A DNA stretch of 64,000 bases from an uncultured Bacteroidales bacterium (GCA_910578275.1 CAJTPR010000002.1:134258-198257); one strand, 5' to 3'. Positions 53,408 through 62,080 are shown, numbered from the stretch's first letter. Numbers and translations: made by a program. The notes: generated by a model not told the origin, from the letters alone.

Positions 53408-54598
53408 ATGTACGGTAAATTCCAGGAATTTCTCCAACAAGAACTCAAAGGCATCCGCGAGGCCGGCCTCTACAAGGAGGAACGGATCATCGTCACCCCG
53501 CAAAAAGCCGACATCAAGGTGAAAAGCGGTCAGGAAGTGCTTAATTTCTGTGCCAACAACTATCTGGGCTTGTCGAACAATCCCAAGTTGATCGCCGCCG
53601 CCAAGAAGGCCTTGGCCGAACGGGGTTACGGCATGAGTTCGGTGCGTTTCATCTGCGGGACGCAAGACTTGCACAAGGAGTTGGAACGCAAGATCGCCGA
53701 ATTCTTCGGAACGGAAGACGCCATTCTTTATGCCGCCTGCTTCGATGCGAACGGCGGCGTGTTCGAACCGCTCCTTACCGAAGAGGACGCCATCATCTCC
53801 GATGCCTTGAACCATGCCTCCATCATAGACGGGGTACGTCTTTGCAAGGCCAAGCGCTATCGTTACGCCAACGGCGACATGGCCGAACTCGAAAACTGCC
53901 TGAAAGAAGCCCAAGGGCAACGTTTCCGCATCGTGGTGACCGACGGTGTCTTCTCGATGGACGGCAACGTGGCTCCGCTCGACAAGATCCTGGCCTTGGC
54001 CGAAAAGTACGAGGCCATGGTGATGGTGGACGAAAGCCATTCGGCGGGTGTCGTGGGCAAGACCGGTCGCGGTGTTTCCGAACAATACGACTGTCGCGGC
54101 AAGGTGGATATCATCACCGGTACGCTGGGCAAGGCTTTCGGCGGTGCGGTGGGCGGATTCACCACCGGACACAAGGAAATCATCGACATGTTGCGTCAGC
54201 GTTCGCGTCCGTACTTGTTCTCCAACTCCATTCCGCCGATGGTGGCCGCGGCCGCCATCCAGATGTTCGATATGATGAGCGAGACCAACGAGTTGCAAGA
54301 CAAGTTGCATGCCAATACCGAGTATTTCGTGGGCAAGATGAAAGAGGCGGGTTTCGACATCAAGCCTACCCAGTCGGCCATTTGCGCGGTGATGCTGTAC
54401 GACGCCAAGTTGTCTCAGCAGTTCGCGGCCAAGTTGCTTGACGAAGGCATCTACGTCACCGGATTCTATTATCCTGTAGTGCCCAAGGACCAGGCTCGTA
54501 TCCGTGTCCAGCTTTCGGCAGGTCACGAAAGGGAGCATCTCGACAAGTGCATCCAGGCCTTCACCAAAGTGGGCAAGGAACTGGGCGTGCTCAAGTAG
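53408..54598 (+). CDS. kbl: Glycine C-acetyltransferase (2-amino-3-ketobutyrate CoA ligase)
   Basis: 396 residues, a PLP alpha-oxoamine synthase. NFCANNYLGLSNNPKLI, GMSSVRFICGTQDLHKELE and the PLP-Lys site ITGTLGKAFGG (Lys242) match Kbl closely rather than BioF or SPT. It cleaves 2-amino-3-ketobutyrate to glycine and acetyl-CoA in threonine breakdown. The usual partner tdh is not adjacent. A strong terminator follows. Confidence 0.93.
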   Translation: MYGKFQEFLQQELKGIREAGLYKEERIIVTPQKADIKVKSGQEVLNFCANNYLGLSNNPKLIAAAKKALAERGYGMSSVRFICGTQDLHKELERKIAEFFGTEDAILYAACFDANGGVFEPLLTEEDAIISDALNHASIIDGVRLCKAKRYRYANGDMAELENCLKEAQGQRFRIVVTDGVFSMDGNVAPLDKILALAEKYEAMVMVDESHSAGVVGKTGRGVSEQYDCRGKVDIITGTLGKAFGGAVGGFTTGHKEIIDMLRQRSRPYLFSNSIPPMVAAAAIQMFDMMSETNELQDKLHANTEYFVGKMKEAGFDIKPTQSAICAVMLYDAKLSQQFAAKLLDEGIYVTGFYYPVVPKDQARIRVQLSAGHEREHLDKCIQAFTKVGKELGVLK

Positions 54599-54620
54599 GG
54601 AAAGCCCTGACCGGGCGAGG

Positions 54621-54656
54621 AGCCGGCAACCGTTTTTACGGTTGCCGGCTTTTTTT
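54621..54656 (+). terminator. Strong terminator after kbl
   Basis: A perfect 13-bp stem (AGCCGGCAACCGT / ACGGTTGCCGGCT) with a TTTT loop and six T's after it. Confidence 0.93.
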
Positions 54657-54707
54657 ATGCCTTTCTTCCTTTGACGTCCTACATGTTTTATTCGTATGAA
54701 GCTGTTT

Positions 54708-54737
54708 TTGTGTATTTGAATTTTATTATTATATTTG
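54708..54737 (+). promoter_or_regulatory. Promoter for the small lipoprotein
   Basis: TTG at 54708-54710, 19 bases, TATATTTG at 54730-54737, both perfect. Transcription near 54744 gives a leader of about 155 nt (to 54899), with no gene or clear riboswitch in it. This accounts for the longest non-coding stretch in the window (54599-54899). Confidence 0.7.
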
Positions 54738-54899
54738 CCGAGTTCGGATGGAAATGCGCAGGGTTCGATTTTTGCGGGAAATGGATCCTTCACGATGACT
54801 ATCCGTCCGGAAGAAGCGCTTAGGGGGCCGGAATGAACAAGACGTCATGCTCCATTGAATGGATTTGGATTAAAAACACTAATTAATAAAAATAAGAAG

Positions 54900-55478
54900 A
54901 TGAAAAAGACGATTTTTTCTTTGTTTGCAACCGTTTCGGTTCTGTTGACGGCGACATCTTGTTCCTACCGGATGGTGGAACGGACCGGCCGCACGCTGGA
55001 ACCTTATTCCGCACCCATGATGGCGGATTTGGACGTGGCGCCGGCCAAAGTGACGGGAACGTTTTCGGTTTCGAAAAAGGAATTGGGCGGTTTGAGGTGG
55101 CGTACCGCATCGATGAAAATCAACACGTACAAGTTGAATGCCGTTTACGATGCGTTGCAATCGGCCAAGGCGGATGTGCTTCTCTTTCCTCAGTACGAAA
55201 TCGTGCGTGTGGAAGGAATGGGTGACGGTCTGACGGTAACGGTTACCGGGTATCCGGGCGTTTACGAGAATTTCCGTCCTGTTCCCCAAGCCATCAAGGT
55301 CGATTTGACCGAAATGAAACCTGAAACGCCGTATTTGATTGAAACCAAGGATGAGAACGGCACGACCGTCGGTTATAAGGTGGTGACCAATTATAAGAAC
55401 AACAACTTGGATTTGAACGATGTGACCTTGGACAAGGTAGTCGTGACCAGGAATGGCAAAAAAACGCGTCATGAATAA
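54900..55478 (+). CDS. Small lipoprotein of unknown function
   Basis: 192 residues from the ATG at 54900 (MKKTIFSLFATVSVLLTATS then Cys, lipobox TATSC). Mature part has repeated beta-like segments (VTGTFSVSKKELGGLRWRTA; VLLFPQYEIVRVEGMGDGLT). No family recognised. Overlaps the next gene's start by 8 bases. Likely envelope-attached; role unknown. Confidence 0.7.
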   Translation: MKKTIFSLFATVSVLLTATSCSYRMVERTGRTLEPYSAPMMADLDVAPAKVTGTFSVSKKELGGLRWRTASMKINTYKLNAVYDALQSAKADVLLFPQYEIVRVEGMGDGLTVTVTGYPGVYENFRPVPQAIKVDLTEMKPETPYLIETKDENGTTVGYKVVTNYKNNNLDLNDVTLDKVVVTRNGKKTRHE

Positions 55479-56067
55479 GAGGTTCGACAAAGGAATCGTT
55501 CTGGCCGGCGTTTTCTTCTGTTTGTGCGCTTGTGCGGGTTCACGTGCATACGGGCAGGTAGGACAAGTGGAAAACATCGATTTGACAGGTTTTCCGGCGG
55601 ATGAGATCCTGCTTCGTGGAGAACCTCGGAAAGTGAAGGAATCGTCCGTGGAGACAAGCGCTTTCCATACATTGCCGAAGAGTTTGAGAGAATTGTCGGC
55701 AAAGCGGAAAATAGCCGAAAAGGAACCGAGGGGCAATCTGCGTCTGATGCAGAAAATGAGCCAGTATCCGGAAATGGATATATCCGGGCAGATGAAAAGA
55801 CTGCGGGCATTGCAGTGGACAGGGCGCGGGTTGTGGATTTCCGGGAGCCTGTTGATGACAACCGGTGTTATTCTGGCTTCTTCCTGGTTTTGGCCCGAGG
55901 AATATCTGGCTCCGCTCATGTTGGGGGTGGCTTTTGTGGGAGGAGGCGTTCCCATGGATGTGATATACACACGGAAAATCAAAGCGCTCAAGAAAACGAG
56001 GAACTATTCCGCCAGCTTGGATTTCGGCAATCAGCGACATGGAGTCGGGTTCGGCTTGCATTTTTAA
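55471..56067 (+). CDS. Small membrane protein of unknown function
   Basis: 198 residues from the ATG at 55471, inside the end of the lipoprotein gene; an ATG at 55453 is also possible. Signal-like N-terminus (GIVLAGVFFCLCACAGS) with a lipobox-like Cys, a charged middle, then two hydrophobic segments (GLWISGSLLMTTGVILASSW; LAPLMLGVAFVGGGV). The end (SASLDFGNQRHGVGFGLHF) is beta-like with terminal Phe. Unrecognised. Confidence 0.65.
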   Translation: MNKRFDKGIVLAGVFFCLCACAGSRAYGQVGQVENIDLTGFPADEILLRGEPRKVKESSVETSAFHTLPKSLRELSAKRKIAEKEPRGNLRLMQKMSQYPEMDISGQMKRLRALQWTGRGLWISGSLLMTTGVILASSWFWPEEYLAPLMLGVAFVGGGVPMDVIYTRKIKALKKTRNYSASLDFGNQRHGVGFGLHF

Positions 56068-56095
56068 CTCCCCGATCCTTGGCATGGACGCCGGC

Positions 56096-56136
56096 AAAAG
56101 CGGAACCGTCTCAAAGACGATGGTTCCGCTTTCTTT
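56096..56136 (+). terminator. Terminator after the membrane protein gene
   Basis: Arms AAAGCGGAACC (56097-56107) and GGTTCCGCTTT (56122-56132) with an inner GTC/GAC pair, followed by CTTT. The arms closely resemble the hairpin at 61890-61925. Confidence 0.8.
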
Positions 56137-56222
56137 GTTCCGGGCCCCGGGGACGCCTCGATGCGGTGAAAACCTTGCAAGCGGTTTGTGACGGAGATAC
56201 GAGGTCCTTGTCGATATAAACA

Positions 56223-56252
56223 TTGAAATTAATCAAACTATAACTAAATTTG
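56223..56252 (+). promoter_or_regulatory. Promoter for the thioesterase/methyltransferase pair
   Basis: TTG at 56223-56225, 19 bases, TAAATTTG at 56245-56252, both exact matches. The leader to 56338 is about 80 nt. Confidence 0.7.
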
Positions 56253-56337
56253 CAGGATAGGTGTACTCCGCGAAGGAGCTTTTTTGATGTGAAGTTGTCT
56301 TGGGGGGGATCTCCCATTCAATCATAAATCGAAAAAA

Positions 56338-56745
56338 ATGAGAAAAATACCACAAGGTACGGTGGCCAAGGTGGAGAGGACGGTAGGGGCGGCGGACCTT
56401 GCCTGCGTTCATGGTTCGGGTTCGTTGGAAGTATATGCCACGCCGGCCATGGCGGCGTTGATGGAAAGGACCGCCTGCGTGCTGCTGGAACCTTATATGG
56501 AGGAAGGGGAGACCACGGTGGGCATTTCCCTCGAAATCAAGCATCTCAAGGCCAGCCTTTGCGGCATGGAATTGGTTTGTACCGCCACGCTCGTAGGGAC
56601 GGAAGACCGTAAGACGGTGTTCGACATCGAGGTGCGCGATGCCTTTTCCGTGGTGGGCACGGCCCGGCACGAGCGTTTTTCGGTTTTGGCGGAACCTTTC
56701 ATGCAGAAAGCCGAGGAGAACAGGAAGAAATGCGGGAACAGATAA
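56338..56745 (+). CDS. Hot-dog-fold thioesterase family protein
   Basis: 135 residues. The sequence (ATPAMAALMERTACVLLEPY, then TTVGISLEIKHLKASLCGM and RHERFSVL) fits the single-domain hot-dog thioesterases related to fluoroacetyl-CoA thioesterase: a helix with MxxxMExxA, the Thr-Val-Gly strand and a basic end. It likely hydrolyses a small acyl-CoA; substrate unknown. Followed after 24 bases by a methyltransferase homologue. Confidence 0.82.
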   Translation: MRKIPQGTVAKVERTVGAADLACVHGSGSLEVYATPAMAALMERTACVLLEPYMEEGETTVGISLEIKHLKASLCGMELVCTATLVGTEDRKTVFDIEVRDAFSVVGTARHERFSVLAEPFMQKAEENRKKCGNR

Positions 56746-56769
56746 TCTTACCGGAATAATTTTTGAGAC

Positions 56770-57900
56770 ATGTCAAGTTACATAGCCAAGACGTTGCAAG
56801 GGTTGGAACCTGTCTTAGCCAAGGAATTGAAGCAATTGGGCGCCACCGACGTGAAGGAGTCGAACCGGGCGGTGTTGTTCGAGGGCAACCTGAAGGTGTT
56901 GTACAAGGCCAATTACCATTGTCGTACCGCCTTGCGGATACTCAAGACCCTCAAGTCGTTCGACATAAAGACCCAGGACGACCTTTACGACCAGATTTTC
57001 GACATGCCTTGGGAAAAGATATTTCCCGTCGACGCGCTGATGACCATCAGCGCCACCTGCATCGATTCGGTGTTCACGCATACCCGTTTCGTTTCACAGC
57101 GTGTCAAGGATGCCATCGTGGATCGCTTTCGCCGCGTTTTCGGCCAGCGTCCGAGCATCGACAACGAGTATTATACCATCCGCGTGGAATTGTTCATGCG
57201 CAAGAACCATTGCGAACTCATGCTGGATTCCTCGGGCCTTTCGTTGCATAACCGCGGTTATCGCAAGCCGCATTCGGAACCTTTCACGGAAGTCTTGGCG
57301 GCGGGCCTGCTCGACTTGAGCGGCTGGACGCCCGGCAAGAACCTTTTGATTCCGTTTTGCGGGAACGGGATTTTGGCCATCGAGGCCGCCATGCGGGCCA
57401 GCAACATGCCGGCAGGGTATTACCGGAAGGGCTATTCTTTCCAGTATTGGAACGATTTCGACCCGAACCTTTGGAAAGAGTTGAAAGAGGCCGCCATCAA
57501 GGAAATAAGGGATCCCGAGGGCGAGATTGTCGCCATTGACGCGGACGGCCTGGAGATGGAGAAGACGGAAGCCTTGTTGAAGAGAATCCGTTTGCATCTG
57601 GACGTGGATTTGCAATTGGCCGATTTCATGGAGGGGCAGAAGCCGGAGGGAATGGAAAGCGCCGGGGGTTGGACGGTCATTATCAGGATGCCCCGTTTCG
57701 ATTCGCCCGGGACGTTCGAGGCGGAAGACTTCTACACGCAGGCCGGCAACGTGCTCAAGCATCATTACGTCGGTGCACAGGCCTGGGTGTTCAGTACCGA
57801 GGAAGACGTGATAAAGTTCGTGGGACTCAAGCCCGACCGCAAGTGCATGGTATGGGAAAACAAGACCGAGGCGCGTTTCTACGGGTACCGGATACAATAA
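56770..57900 (+). CDS. THUMP-domain class I methyltransferase homologue with altered motifs
   Basis: 376 residues. An N-terminal ferredoxin-like and THUMP region (about 4-155; SSYIAKTLQGLEPVLAKELK) leads into a SAM-methyltransferase-like fold (about 170-376), as in the RlmL N-terminal half and TrmN-type rRNA/tRNA methylases. LHNRGYRK is the conserved link. Motif I reads LIPFCGNGILAIEAAM (family: DPFCGSGTxxIEAA). At the catalytic NPPY position the sequence is VIIRMPRFDSPG, so the Asn-Pro-Pro-Tyr motif is lost. It may still bind RNA, but activity is in doubt. Confidence 0.8.
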   Translation: MSSYIAKTLQGLEPVLAKELKQLGATDVKESNRAVLFEGNLKVLYKANYHCRTALRILKTLKSFDIKTQDDLYDQIFDMPWEKIFPVDALMTISATCIDSVFTHTRFVSQRVKDAIVDRFRRVFGQRPSIDNEYYTIRVELFMRKNHCELMLDSSGLSLHNRGYRKPHSEPFTEVLAAGLLDLSGWTPGKNLLIPFCGNGILAIEAAMRASNMPAGYYRKGYSFQYWNDFDPNLWKELKEAAIKEIRDPEGEIVAIDADGLEMEKTEALLKRIRLHLDVDLQLADFMEGQKPEGMESAGGWTVIIRMPRFDSPGTFEAEDFYTQAGNVLKHHYVGAQAWVFSTEEDVIKFVGLKPDRKCMVWENKTEARFYGYRIQ

Positions 57901-57914
57901 AGGGAAATTTTGAC

Positions 57915-57922
57915 TAAATTCG
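57915..57922 (+). promoter_or_regulatory. -7 element for the TlpA-like gene
   Basis: TAAATTCG, one mismatch from TAnnTTTG; the leader would be about 16 nt. No TTG at the expected upstream distance. Confidence 0.35.
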
Positions 57923-57944
57923 CGAACTTTAAAATCAGAACGCA

Positions 57945-58451
57945 ATGAAAAAACTTGTCCTTTCGGTCGTTTTGGCCATGGTTGCCTGCGCTTGTTTCGC
58001 CCAGCAACTGCCTTCGGTGAACATCAAGACCCTTAACGGAAAACAGATCAATACCGCCGACCTCGATAACGACGGGAAACCCATGATCATCAACTTTTGG
58101 GCGACTTGGTGCAAGCCGTGCCTGAAGGAAATGAGCGCGATCAACGACGCTTACCTCGACTGGGTCGACGAGACGGGCGTGAAGATGTATGCCGTTTCGA
58201 TCGACGACTCCCGTTCTTCCTCGCGCGTGAAGACGATGGCCAACGCGCAGGCTTGGGAATTCGACGTGCTTTTGGATGAAAACGGCGATTTCAAGCGTGC
58301 CATGAACGTGGCCAACCCGCCGCACGTGTTCGTCATCGACGGCAAGGGCAACGTGGTTTTCCAGCACAACGGTTATTCCGACGGCAGCGAACAGGAACTG
58401 ATCGAGGTGGTCCGCCGTTTGAACGCCGGTGAGGAAATCAAGCAGAAATGA
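57945..58451 (+). CDS. TlpA/ResA-like periplasmic thioredoxin
   Basis: 168 residues with a cleaved signal (ACACFAQQ). Thioredoxin fold with active site ATWCKPC (Cys56, Cys59) and cis-Pro in NPPHVFVIDGKG. It most likely reduces disulfides outside the cytoplasm, with electrons from a DsbD-like protein such as the one at 32-34 kb. It precedes the DUF6029/Omp28 genes by 119 bases, which hold a 12-bp palindrome (CGTTATATAACG at 58453-58464) and GC-rich sequence, with no recognised gene. Confidence 0.9.
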   Translation: MKKLVLSVVLAMVACACFAQQLPSVNIKTLNGKQINTADLDNDGKPMIINFWATWCKPCLKEMSAINDAYLDWVDETGVKMYAVSIDDSRSSSRVKTMANAQAWEFDVLLDENGDFKRAMNVANPPHVFVIDGKGNVVFQHNGYSDGSEQELIEVVRRLNAGEEIKQK

Positions 58452-58570
58452 ACGTTATATAACGCCATTTGGGGCGCCGGCGAGCGCAAGGCCAGACGGA
58501 AGGCCGCCGCGCAACCGGTTTCGCGATGACGTAATCCAATCAAGGAAGAAACCATACATCATAGCCGGTG

Positions 58571-60283
58571 ATGAAAGTAAAACGAATATTTGCCGCCGCT
58601 TTTGCGTGCTGTGCTTTTTTTGCGGCGGCTTCCGCCCAGAGCAAGTTCGAGGAAGTCATGGCGCGCGGAACCTTGTCGGGAAACATACAGTTGGATGCCC
58701 AGTTGTATTTCAAGGATTCCTTGATCGGTTCTCCCGAAGTTCCCGAAAAGTTCAGGAGCAACAGTTTCGCCTACCTGCAATACACCAACGGAAAATTTTC
58801 GTTGGGTGCGCGTTTTGAGGGTTATTTCAAGCCCATGCTGGGTTACGATGCCCGTCTGGACGGTTGGGGCGTGCCTTACTATTTCGCCCGTTTCAGCGGA
58901 GACATCATCGACGTTACCGCCGGTTCGTTCTATGAACAGTTCGGTTCGGGCATGATACTGCGTTCCTATCAGGACTGGAACTTGGGCATGGACAACGCCA
59001 TCAGCGGGGTTCGTGCCATCATCCGGCCGTATGACGGTATCACGATCAAGGGATTGGTGGGAACACAGCGGCATTTCTGGGAGCACGTGGGGCTTATCCG
59101 TGGCGTGGACCTGGATCTGGCGTTCAATGACTTCATCAAGCCGATGCAGGACTGGGGCACACGCATCACGTTGGGCGGTAGTTTCGTCTCGAAGTACCAG
59201 GACGATCAGACCATCACCATGATGCGTCAGGAAGACGACGGCATGCACCAATACAAGGTGGGCTTGCCCAAGAACGTGGGTTCGGCCGCGGCGCGCCTCA
59301 ATATCGAAAGCCATGGCTTTACGATAGGCGGGGAGTACGTATACAAGGCCAACGACCCTTCGGCCGAAAACGGCTACATCTTCCGTCCCGGCCAGGCCTT
59401 GTTGCTGAATGCCGGCTACTCCATGCGCGGTTTCGGCATCTTGTTGCAGGCCAAGAGCGTGGACAACATGGGGTATCGCGCCGACCGCGGCGAAAAAGGA
59501 AACTTCGGACTCATCAACTACATGCCTGCCCTCACGCGCCAGCATACGTACAGCTTGGCGTCCATCTATCCTTATGCCTGCCAGTCTTTGGGTGAAGTGG
59601 CTTTCCAGGCCGACATCCAATACAAGATCAAGCGGGGAACGGCCTTGGGCGGAAAATACGGCACCGACTTGAAGTTGAACGCCAGCGTGGCCTTCGCGCC
59701 CGAGAGGACGAACATCACCGGAGCCACGCCCGAAGCCACGACGCCCATGATCGGTACCTACGGATACAAGACCAAGATGTTCCACATGGATGCCGATCAG
59801 GTCTATTTCATCGACGCCAATTTCGAAATCGCCCATAAGTTCAACAAGAACTTCAAGATGACGTTGATGTACATGTTCGAACGTTACAACCAGGAAGTGG
59901 TGGAAGGCCATGGCGATCCAAAGGCCTATATCCATACCGTGGTGGGCGATTTCACGTACATGTTCCTGAAGAAACACGCCTTGCGCCTGGAATTGCAATA
60001 CCTGCACACCAAGCAGATAGAACAAGACTGGTTGATGGGAACCTTGGAATACACGTTCGCGCCCAGTTGGTTCGTTTCGGTTTCCGACCAGTGGAACGTG
60101 GGCAACAACGACAAGGACAGGCGTTTCCACTACTATTACGTTTCGGCGGGCTATATCCACGACGCCACGCGCATTTCGCTCTCCTACGGCAAGATCCGCA
60201 AGGGTATCATGTGCGCCGGCGGGGTATGTCGCGAGATGCCGGCCTCCAACGGGGTCATGCTCACGATGAGTTCTTCTTTCTAA
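58571..60283 (+). CDS. DUF6029 family outer-membrane beta-barrel protein
   Basis: 570 residues from the ATG at 58571 (a GTG lies one codon before). Signal peptide ends AAASAQ. TAGSFYEQFGSGMILRSYQD followed by LGMDNAISGVRAIIRPYDGI is the family signature; the rest is barrel-like strands. Function unknown, specific to Bacteroidota. It is bracketed by two exported CxxC proteins, with Omp28 13 bases downstream. Confidence 0.85.
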   Translation: MKVKRIFAAAFACCAFFAAASAQSKFEEVMARGTLSGNIQLDAQLYFKDSLIGSPEVPEKFRSNSFAYLQYTNGKFSLGARFEGYFKPMLGYDARLDGWGVPYYFARFSGDIIDVTAGSFYEQFGSGMILRSYQDWNLGMDNAISGVRAIIRPYDGITIKGLVGTQRHFWEHVGLIRGVDLDLAFNDFIKPMQDWGTRITLGGSFVSKYQDDQTITMMRQEDDGMHQYKVGLPKNVGSAAARLNIESHGFTIGGEYVYKANDPSAENGYIFRPGQALLLNAGYSMRGFGILLQAKSVDNMGYRADRGEKGNFGLINYMPALTRQHTYSLASIYPYACQSLGEVAFQADIQYKIKRGTALGGKYGTDLKLNASVAFAPERTNITGATPEATTPMIGTYGYKTKMFHMDADQVYFIDANFEIAHKFNKNFKMTLMYMFERYNQEVVEGHGDPKAYIHTVVGDFTYMFLKKHALRLELQYLHTKQIEQDWLMGTLEYTFAPSWFVSVSDQWNVGNNDKDRRFHYYYVSAGYIHDATRISLSYGKIRKGIMCAGGVCREMPASNGVMLTMSSSF

Positions 60284-60296
60284 AACGGAAACATTC

Positions 60297-61121
60297 ATGA
60301 AAACGATGAGATACATAAGCGGGCTTTTCCTGACGGGCATGTTCCTGGCATTCGCTTCTTGCGACAAGATCAAGGACAATGAACGTCTGGTGGACCAAGG
60401 CATTGTCAAGATAGAAAGCGAGCGTTGCGTGTTGTTGGAGGATTATTCGGGCGTGCGATGCGTGAATTGCCCCAATGCCGCCGAAGAAATAAAGGACTTG
60501 CAGGCCGCCTACGGCAAGAACCTGGTGGTGGTAGGTCTCAGTCCCAAGGGGACGACCCTGACCGAACCTTATGGAAGCGATCCGGATTTGCGTACCGAAG
60601 AAGCCCGGTCGTATGCCGACCATTTCAAGATCGTCGACTTGCCCAAAGGCATGGTCAATCGCAAGGAAGTATTGGATTACACGGCATGGGGCGGTGCCGT
60701 CCAGAATGTTTTTGACGATACGGCCGCCGATTACGTGAACCTGGCCGCCACGGCCCGTTTGAGCGGGACGAACATGCAGGTTGCCATCAATGGCGATTTC
60801 AAGAAAGATTATCCCGGCAACGGAGATATAAACGTGATCGCCATGATCGTGGAAGACAACATCAACGCCCGTCAATTGCTACCGGGAAACAAGATCGACA
60901 AGGAGTATGTGCACAACCACATATTGCGTGCCGTCATCAGCGACGATATATGGGGCGACAAGGTTTCGGACGCGCATCCGGTGCAAGGGGTCGGCTTCAG
61001 CAAGGAATATACGGCCGTGCTCGACGGGGCTTGGAAGACCGAGAACATTTCCTTGGTTGTGGCGGTAGTGGATGCAAGCAGCCGGGAAGTATTGCAGGCG
61101 GCTTCGGCTCATTTGAAATAG
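60297..61121 (+). CDS. Omp28-related lipoprotein with CxxC motif
   Basis: 274 residues. Lipobox AFASC with Cys22. VLLEDYSGVRCVNCPNAAEE holds the Cys55-x-x-Cys58 pair in the thioredoxin-like N-terminal part; a beta-rich domain follows to the end. Omp28 was described as a surface lipoprotein of Porphyromonas. The CxxC suggests a redox or metal role. Alternative start at 60306. Confidence 0.87.
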   Translation: MKTMRYISGLFLTGMFLAFASCDKIKDNERLVDQGIVKIESERCVLLEDYSGVRCVNCPNAAEEIKDLQAAYGKNLVVVGLSPKGTTLTEPYGSDPDLRTEEARSYADHFKIVDLPKGMVNRKEVLDYTAWGGAVQNVFDDTAADYVNLAATARLSGTNMQVAINGDFKKDYPGNGDINVIAMIVEDNINARQLLPGNKIDKEYVHNHILRAVISDDIWGDKVSDAHPVQGVGFSKEYTAVLDGAWKTENISLVVAVVDASSREVLQAASAHLK

Positions 61122-61148
61122 AGACAAAAACAATAAATAAAGATAATC

Positions 61149-61868
61149 ATGAGAAAAATCGCAGTTTCAATGATCCTTGCCTTGGCCGGTATGGGCTTGG
61201 TCCTGGCACAGAACTTCAAGTTGGAAGCAAACGGAAAGACCATCACCGAAGGTGAAACCGTCGTGGTTTCGGGTCTGGTAGATAACGATGAAATCTTTTC
61301 TTTGGCGCTGTACATGAAACTTACCAATACCTCGTCCGAGAAGATGACGGTTTCCATCCTGTTGGATACCGTCCACAAGCCGATCGGAACAGGTGTCCAG
61401 ATTTGCGGTTTCGGATTGTGCAGGGACGGAATATTCTTGCCCGACCAGGAAATGGAGCCGGGTGAAGTAAGAGGGGAAGACCATGTCTTTGACGCACTCG
61501 ACATCGCTTATATCCCCAAAGAGAATTTCGATACGGCGGTTATCGGTTGCACGGTGAATGACGTCACGGCGGGGAAAAGCCTCCGGTTCGATATCAAGTT
61601 CATTCCTACCGATACTCCCGTGGCCAACGAGAGCAACAAGGAATTGGCGGGAGTGAGCGTTTATCCCAATCCCGGCAACGGTTTGTTCAACCTGAACGTT
61701 CCCGTTCAAGCCAAGGTGGATATTTTCAGTGCCGCGGGCCAATTCGTAAGGCAGATGCAAGTCCAGGCCGGAACCACTCCGATGCAGCTTGAAAACGCGG
61801 GTATCTATTTCGTAAAGGTAAGCGCGGCCAACGGCCAGACGGCCGTCAAACGCGTGGTGGTGAGGTAA
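61149..61868 (+). CDS. Secreted protein with T9SS type A sorting domain
   Basis: 239 residues. Signal peptide MRKIAVSMILALAGMGLVLAQ; a 130-residue N-terminal domain with three Cys (ICGFGLC; VIGCTVN) of unknown type; linker; then the sorting domain ELAGVSVYPNPGNGLFNLNV to GIYFVKVSAANG and KRVVVR. The sorting domain is nearly the same as that of the left-edge repeat protein. Cargo function unknown; adjacency to Omp28 and DUF6029 suggests a shared export or folding route. Confidence 0.85.
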   Translation: MRKIAVSMILALAGMGLVLAQNFKLEANGKTITEGETVVVSGLVDNDEIFSLALYMKLTNTSSEKMTVSILLDTVHKPIGTGVQICGFGLCRDGIFLPDQEMEPGEVRGEDHVFDALDIAYIPKENFDTAVIGCTVNDVTAGKSLRFDIKFIPTDTPVANESNKELAGVSVYPNPGNGLFNLNVPVQAKVDIFSAAGQFVRQMQVQAGTTPMQLENAGIYFVKVSAANGQTAVKRVVVR

Positions 61869-61889
61869 TACGTCGAACCCCGTTCATGG

Positions 61890-61925
61890 AAAAGCGGAAT
61901 CGTCATCTTGACGGTTCCGCTTTTT
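61890..61925 (+). terminator. Terminator after the T9SS cargo gene
   Basis: Arms AAAAGCGGAATCGTCA and TGACGGTTCCGCTTTT (one G-T pair) around a TCT loop, followed by further T. Near-copy of the 56096-56136 hairpin. Confidence 0.88.
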
Positions 61926-62021
61926 ATTTGGGAAACAAGTTGTCCGCTACATGTTTTGACCAGGCAAGGGGCACATAGGCCTACGTCCTTTCCGGCATGT
62001 TTCCTTCCTTTGCCGGAAAAT

Positions 62022-62058
62022 GCAAAAGGCGCAAGAAATCATTTCTTGCGCCTTTTGC
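62022..62058 (-). terminator. Palindromic terminator of ftcD
   Basis: Perfect 18-base arms with a single C between them (GCAAAAGGCGCAAGAAAT and its complement), placed 23 bases after the ftcD stop. A second hairpin (TTTCCGGCA at 61989-61997 / TGCCGGAAA at 62011-62019) lies just beyond. Confidence 0.82.
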
Positions 62059-62080
62059 GGTAAACGGGATTCCGGGCGGA

